Below are positions 59,537 through 64,000 of a stretch of 64,000 bases of DNA, in pieces. The stretch is from NCBI GenBank assembly GCA_022360095.1, contig JAKSDK010001512.1, positions 82,348 to 146,347 on the forward strand. Reading direction: 5' to 3'. Source of the DNA: Phycisphaerales bacterium. GTDB lineage: Bacteria; Planctomycetota; Phycisphaerae; UBA1845; UTPLA1. A program made the position numbers and the translations under genes. Each line of letters opens with the position of its first letter. Position 1 is the first letter of the stretch. The notes beneath the pieces were generated by a model. It saw only the letters and a list, made by a program, of their open reading frames with translations. It was not told the origin of the DNA and made no database searches.

Positions 59537-61687
59537 ATGAACCATGCCTACCGTGTCGCCCAAAACAGGCGTCTGCAGCCCAGGATCTTCCACGGACTGC
59601 TCATTCTCGGCCTTGTGACGGGAATATCGTCCAAAGCTCCCGCGGCGGACGATGTTTTCACTTTCAAGCATCTGGCTAAGCTCCAACAAGTGGGAACCGC
59701 CAGAATCTCCCCGGACGGCTCGCACATCGCTTACGTCAGGAGCGTTCCACGCGACCCCTATAAGAAACGGGGGAAACACGAACCGAAATACGAAGACGGC
59801 TCTGCGTGGACCGAACTCCACGTGATTCGCATCGAGGACGGCAAATCGATGCCCTTCATCACGGGTCGAAAAAGCCTCAGTCGCATCGATTGGACTCCGG
59901 ACAGTCTCGCGATTTCCTTTCTTGCAAAACGCGGAAAGGACAAGAACAAATCCCTGTACCTGATTCCGCTTCACGGCGGCGAGGCGCGGCGCGTCCTGGC
60001 CCATAAGACCGACGTCGACGCCTATGACTGGAATCCCGACGGCCGCCGCGTCGCTTTCCTTGCGAAGGACAAAGAACCCAAAGACGCAAAGGACCTTAAG
60101 AAGAAGGGCTTTAAGGCAGAGGTTTACGAGGAAAAATTAAAGTATACCCGCGCCTGGATCGCTGACCTGGAGAATGAAGAATCCGAGCCGCATGAACTCG
60201 AATTGGACGGCAATGTCGCCGAACTGCACTGGGCGCCCGATGGAAGACGACTCACTCTGACCCTCGCCCCGACCCCGCTCATTGACGATCATTACATGAA
60301 AAGGAAAGTGCACGTTGTCGACGCGGATTCCGGCGAAGTTCTGGCCAAGATCGATAATCCCGGCAAAATCGGTCAGGTCGCGTGGAGCCCGGATGGCAAA
60401 CATCTGGCCATGATCTCGGCCGAGGACATCCACGATTCGGCCGCCGGACGATTGATGGTCAGCCCCGCCGACGGATCCCGGCTAAGTGACTTGATCCCAA
60501 ACTACGAGGGACATATCAGTTCAATCGCCTGGCAGGATCATAAGACGATCATGTTCATCGGCGACGAGGGCTGTGAAACGGTCTTCGGCAAAATCAACAT
60601 CGACGGCTCCGCTCGAAAGATCATCGTTCCGACCGGTGGGCCGATTCTTTCCCGCCTGAGCTTAAGCAAGAACGGACAAAGCGGCGTCTTTGTCGGCAAC
60701 GACTCAACCCATCCTGGCGAGGTCTTTTTTATGAAGCACGGCGAGGCGTCGCCGCGCCGCATGACCACGTCGAATCCCTGGCTCTCCGACTTGCGCTTTG
60801 CGAAGCAGGAAGTCGTCCGCTACAAGGCAGGCGACGGTCTCGAAATCGAGGGCATTCTGATTCATCCACTCGATGAAAAGCCCGGCCAGAGGTATCCGTT
60901 GATCGTCAGCGTCCACGGCGGTCCGGAGGCCAATGAATACAACGGTTGGCTGACTCGTTACGCACGGCCGGGTCAGATTGCCGCCGCACAAGGATTTGCG
61001 GTCCTTTATCCCAACTATCGTGGAAGCACCGGACGGGGCGTCAAGTTCTCGAAGCTTGGCCAGGCTGACTACGCCGGACCTGAATTCGACGATCTCGTCG
61101 ACGGCGTGAAACATCTCGTTCACTCGGGGCTCGTGGATGAGAAACGCGTCGGCGTGACCGGCGGTTCTTACGGCGGCTTTGCGTCGGCCTGGTGCGCGAC
61201 GGCCTTGACCAAGCATTTTGCCGCCAGCGTGATGTTCGTCGGCATCAGCGATCACATCTCCAAGGCCGGCACGACGGACATTCCGAACGAGATGTATCTC
61301 GTCCATTCGCGGCGCTGGCCTTGGGAGGGTTATTGGGACTGGTTCAGAGAGCGCAGTCCGCTTTTTTACACCAAACAGGCGCGCACGCCGATTCTGATTC
61401 TTCACGGTAAAAACGATACACGTGTGCACCCCAGCCAATCCATGCAACTGTACCGATATCTAAAGACGATTGGAGAGGTGCCCGTACGGCTTATCTTCTA
61501 CCCCGGTGAAGGACACGGCAACCGGAAAATCGGCGCAAGACTGGACTATAACCTGCGAATGATGCGCTGGATGGAGCACTATCTGAAGGGGGAAGGCGGT
61601 GACCCGCCGCCGCACGAAATCGACTATGACCTGCCTGATAAAGACGAGGACGAGAAAGAACACGAAAAAGAGTCCGATCGCGACTGA
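59537..61687 (+). CDS. Exported S9 family prolyl oligopeptidase / dipeptidyl-peptidase-like protein
   Basis: 716 residues. Signal peptide (1-35, ending SSKAPAA). Seven-bladed propeller with ARISPDGSHIAYVRS, RIDWTPDSLAIS, YDWNPDGRRVAFLAKD and VAWSPDGKHLAMIS. The alpha/beta hydrolase domain has catalytic Ser in GVTGGSYGGFASAW, Asp in LHGKNDTRVHPSQS and His in YPGEGHGNRK, and VSVHGGPEAN as oxyanion region. It hydrolyses short peptides in the envelope. GGAGGAG upstream of this ATG marks the start; the frame is open 75 codons further up without a signal-like beginning. The highly charged C-terminal tail (DKDEDEKEHEKESDRD) is unusual. Confidence 0.93.
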   Translation: MNHAYRVAQNRRLQPRIFHGLLILGLVTGISSKAPAADDVFTFKHLAKLQQVGTARISPDGSHIAYVRSVPRDPYKKRGKHEPKYEDGSAWTELHVIRIEDGKSMPFITGRKSLSRIDWTPDSLAISFLAKRGKDKNKSLYLIPLHGGEARRVLAHKTDVDAYDWNPDGRRVAFLAKDKEPKDAKDLKKKGFKAEVYEEKLKYTRAWIADLENEESEPHELELDGNVAELHWAPDGRRLTLTLAPTPLIDDHYMKRKVHVVDADSGEVLAKIDNPGKIGQVAWSPDGKHLAMISAEDIHDSAAGRLMVSPADGSRLSDLIPNYEGHISSIAWQDHKTIMFIGDEGCETVFGKINIDGSARKIIVPTGGPILSRLSLSKNGQSGVFVGNDSTHPGEVFFMKHGEASPRRMTTSNPWLSDLRFAKQEVVRYKAGDGLEIEGILIHPLDEKPGQRYPLIVSVHGGPEANEYNGWLTRYARPGQIAAAQGFAVLYPNYRGSTGRGVKFSKLGQADYAGPEFDDLVDGVKHLVHSGLVDEKRVGVTGGSYGGFASAWCATALTKHFAASVMFVGISDHISKAGTTDIPNEMYLVHSRRWPWEGYWDWFRERSPLFYTKQARTPILILHGKNDTRVHPSQSMQLYRYLKTIGEVPVRLIFYPGEGHGNRKIGARLDYNLRMMRWMEHYLKGEGGDPPPHEIDYDLPDKDEDEKEHEKESDRD

Positions 61688-62093
61688 CAAACAGATATCG
61701 GCCACGTCGCGAAGTGAGCCATTGGGGCAGCCAAAAGATCGGAGTCCGTGATTCTCGGTCCTCGTGAAATCCGGACCGACACTGATTGCGCAAGGTCATT
61801 CGCCATCTCTCCCGAACACGTCCGAGTACGCGACTTGTGTTTGCCGCGATACGATACGGATCGTATTGTAAAGCTGAGAATTGCAGGCCGCTCCTAAGAG
61901 GTGCGTGCCGTATGTGATCAGACCGCACGACGGCTTCGTCCGGGCTGTCGTGCACAGTTGCGCCCCTGGCTGATCACCCATTTCAACGGCGCGACTTATC
62001 GGTATGGGATATGTGCAGTTTCGAAGGCGGAGGAGATCGCGCGTGATCGCCTCCACCGTGTTGAGAGGAAACGCATTGGGGGGAGAATTAGGG
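61688..62093. other. 406-base spacer before the metalloprotease gene
   Basis: No gene, RNA or convincing repeat is recognised. A frame open from 61901 is arginine-rich and overlaps the protease start; I do not support it. GGGGGAG shortly before 62094 is the ribosome-binding site of the next gene. Confidence 0.5.
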
Positions 62094-64000
62094 ATGAAGC
62101 AAGACTCGCACTCGACAAGTCAGCGATCAAAAAATAGTGCGCTCTCGTTGCGCGCCATCTTGATCGTCGCGCTATTCTCAGCGATATTCCTGCCGCAGAG
62201 TGCCGCCGTTGCTCAGACTAAGTTCGTCCGAGTATCCGTCAAATTCGTATTGGACGGCGGCGGAAATCGGCCCGTCTCCGGTTCCTATTACCAGGATTCA
62301 CAAATTCAGACCGCGATTAGCCAGGCGAATACGGCGCTTTCCAGCATGGGCGCCGACTGGACCCTTGACCTCGTCGAGATCGTGGACGTCGCCGGAATTT
62401 CTCAATGGTTCGGTCCCATGGACTGCAATGACAAGGGAACGATGGAGGACGCGGCCGAAGCCAACAAAACGCTCTACAAATGGCGCGACGACGCCGTCAA
62501 CATCTATGTGGTCAATGACCTTATCCAGTGTGGCGGGGTGTGCTCTTTCCCGCAGTACAATCACGACATCATTGTCATTCAGAGCGTCGGCGGCATTCTG
62601 AACGGCGGGGTCGGATGGCTCCATGAATTGGGACACTACTTCAACCTTTATCACACTTTTCAATGTCTGTCGGGGATGGGATGTTCCAGCTCCGACCCCA
62701 ATATTTGCCGAGGTGCCGGCGGGGAAGGACAGCTTTGTCCCGACAGCTGCCCGGACAACACCAACGTCATGAGCTATTACAGCTACGCGACGACAAGCGC
62801 AACGCTTTCGGCATGCCAGCTGCAACTGGTCGCCGCCGAGATGAATTCCAACACCGGACGCCGCAGACACGTCATCGATAGTCAGCCGCTTGATCCGGCC
62901 GAGATTTCGTCACCCGCGGACGGCGCGACGTTGAGCGGTTCCTCGCAAGCGTTCACCTGGTCCGCCGGGACCAACGTGACCCAGTATTGGCTGGAGGCAG
63001 GTACACCGGCGACACCGGGAGCGTACTTCTCGCAGGATATGAACACCGCCACGTCGCACACCATTAACGGGCTGCCGGCCGATGGAAGCACCATTCGCGT
63101 CACCGTCTGGTCACTCATCGGCGGATCGTGGGTCACGCGGTCCAATGACTATACGGCAAACGCAGGCGCAAACGCGACGATCTCGTCGCCCAATAACGGA
63201 GCGACGTTATCCGGCTCATCGCAGGCCTTCACATGGTCGACCGGAACCGGCGCGACCCAGTACTGGCTGGAGGTCGGAACAACGGGCTCACCCGGAGCCT
63301 ACTTCTCGCAAGACATGGGAACGTCAACGTCGCACACCGTCACCGGCCTGCCGACCGACGGAAGCGCCGTTCAAGCTCGACTCTGGTCCTACCGCGGGCA
63401 GTGGTACACCGAAGATACAAACTACACCGCCGCGAGCGGTGGCGGCGGCGGCGGTGCGAATGGCACCGTCTCTTCACCCAGTGACGGCGCCACGTTGTCC
63501 GGCTCGTCGCAGGCCTTCACCTGGTCGGCCGGAACCGGCGTCACCCAATACTGGCTGGAAGCGGGAACCGCGGCCGCACCCGGAGCCTACTTCTCGCAGG
63601 ACATGGGAACCTCGACCTCGCACACCATCACGACTTTGCCGACCGACGGAAGCGCTGTCCGCGTTCGACTCTGGTCCTTCCGCGGCGGACAGTGGTACAC
63701 CGAAGACACAAACTACACGGCCTCAAGCGGCGGTGGCGGCGGCAACTCAAATGCCACCGTTTCGTCACCCAGTGACGGCGCCACGCTATCCGGCTCGTCG
63801 CAGGCGTTCACCTGGTCGGCCGGAACGGGCGTCACCCAGTACTGGCTGGAAGCGGGAACCGCGGCCGCACCCGGGGCCTACTTCTCGCAGGACATGGGAA
63901 CCTCGACCTCGCACACCATCACGACTTTGCCGACCGACGGAAGCGCTGTCCGCGTTCGACTCTGGTCCTTCCGCGGCGGGCAGTGGTACACCGAAGACAC
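62094..64000 (+). CDS. Secreted M43-like zinc metalloprotease with tandem beta repeats (runs off the right edge)
   Basis: At least 635 residues. N-terminal basic tail and membrane/signal helix (ILIVALFSAIFLPQSAAVAQ). The catalytic domain has the long zinc motif HELGHYFNLYHTF (HExxHxxxxxH, third His two residues before Phe) and the Met-turn NVMSYYSY, as in pappalysin/cytophagalysin-type M43 peptidases. Disulphide cysteines cluster between them (CLSGMGC, CPDSC). Four beta-domain repeats of 92-97 residues follow (SSP-DGATLSGSSQAFTWSAGT), and the fourth is cut by the window edge. GGGGGAG before ATG. Repeats resemble secreted adhesion or carbohydrate-binding modules; their ligand is unknown. Confidence 0.87.
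   Translation, partial: MKQDSHSTSQRSKNSALSLRAILIVALFSAIFLPQSAAVAQTKFVRVSVKFVLDGGGNRPVSGSYYQDSQIQTAISQANTALSSMGADWTLDLVEIVDVAGISQWFGPMDCNDKGTMEDAAEANKTLYKWRDDAVNIYVVNDLIQCGGVCSFPQYNHDIIVIQSVGGILNGGVGWLHELGHYFNLYHTFQCLSGMGCSSSDPNICRGAGGEGQLCPDSCPDNTNVMSYYSYATTSATLSACQLQLVAAEMNSNTGRRRHVIDSQPLDPAEISSPADGATLSGSSQAFTWSAGTNVTQYWLEAGTPATPGAYFSQDMNTATSHTINGLPADGSTIRVTVWSLIGGSWVTRSNDYTANAGANATISSPNNGATLSGSSQAFTWSTGTGATQYWLEVGTTGSPGAYFSQDMGTSTSHTVTGLPTDGSAVQARLWSYRGQWYTEDTNYTAASGGGGGGANGTVSSPSDGATLSGSSQAFTWSAGTGVTQYWLEAGTAAAPGAYFSQDMGTSTSHTITTLPTDGSAVRVRLWSFRGGQWYTEDTNYTASSGGGGGNSNATVSSPSDGATLSGSSQAFTWSAGTGVTQYWLEAGTAAAPGAYFSQDMGTSTSHTITTLPTDGSAVRVRLWSFRGGQWYTED
62904..64000 (+). repeat. Four (or more) in-frame ~290-bp tandem repeats of the protease C-terminus
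   Basis: Repeat starts are at 62904, 63180, 63468 and 63759, with periods of 276, 288 and 291 bases. Copies 3 and 4 are nearly identical at DNA level; copies 1 and 2 are more divergent, with glycine-rich linkers (SGGGGGG) only after copies 2 and 3. More copies may lie beyond the window. Confidence 0.9.

Noticed and set aside
60704..61447. Open frame antisense to the S9 peptidase
   Set aside because: The overlap covers the catalytic Ser region of a clear hydrolase; no independent coding evidence.
62904..64000. Possible CRISPR-like array because of regular repeats
   Set aside because: The units are ~290 bp, in frame and protein-coding without spacers; the 36-bp units at 48982-49269 are likewise coding and diverged.

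Overview
The window reads as chromosomal DNA of a planctomycete (Planctomycetota, possibly a Phycisphaerae-like lineage). This is an inference from gene content, not from a marker search. The evidence is: secreted proteins with dockerin-like GDxNxDG tails, GEVED-type domains and a Cys-rich GACCLPD segment; an IPTL-CTERM and a PEP-CTERM protein; a Ser/Thr kinase fused to TPR repeats; an S9 peptidase; and REP-like inverted repeats. About 43 protein genes are supported. I found no rRNA, tRNA, CRISPR array, transposase or prophage gene.

Region 1 (1-16.0 kb) is mostly housekeeping on the minus strand: a partial ABC-F ATPase, an FtsB/DivIC-like septum protein with enolase, and a plus-strand LOG-family protein. 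A long run follows, transcribed lnt > HEAT-repeat protein > mreD > mrdA (PBP2) > rodA > trmB > yidD > secreted OB-fold-like protein, with several 1-4 base overlaps. glmM and a small conserved-looking partner come next. The run joins cell-wall elongation, lipoprotein maturation and membrane insertion.

Region 2 (16.1-22.3 kb) is on the plus strand: a soluble histidine kinase, an IPTL-CTERM protein and a PQQ-type beta-propeller lipoprotein. It ends with a compact four-gene cassette (NTP_transf_5-like nucleotidyltransferase, 70-aa Tat-like peptide ending in Ser, PqqD-like protein, HprK-like kinase). The cassette looks like a peptide-modification system related to lasso-peptide phospho-tailoring but has no cyclase. 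It is the best candidate here for an undescribed system.

Region 3 (22.3-32.7 kb) is a complete minus-strand chemotaxis operon: cheW > four-PAS soluble receptor > cheR > cheA (two HPt domains) > tandem-duplicated cheC > cheD > cheY > cheB. No flagellar genes are present.

Region 4 (33-43 kb) holds an MFS transporter with a clear terminator, a secreted sugar/sorbosone dehydrogenase with dockerin, a small unknown protein, a Ser/Thr kinase-TPR protein and a PEP-CTERM protein. It also has an ArsR > SRPBCC > DinB operon with a strong promoter overlapped by a palindrome, apparently giving a leaderless mRNA.

Region 5 (43-64 kb) is rich in exported proteins and proteases: a flavodoxin-fold reductase, a ~1900-aa subtilisin-like protein with an acidic 8 x 12-residue array, a YugP-like membrane protease, a FN3 protein, a sodium/solute symporter, a TlyA-like methyltransferase without S4 domain, and an S41 protease. 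A three-gene STAS/anti-sigma partner-switch cluster, an S9 peptidase and a truncated M43-like metalloprotease with nearly identical beta repeats follow.
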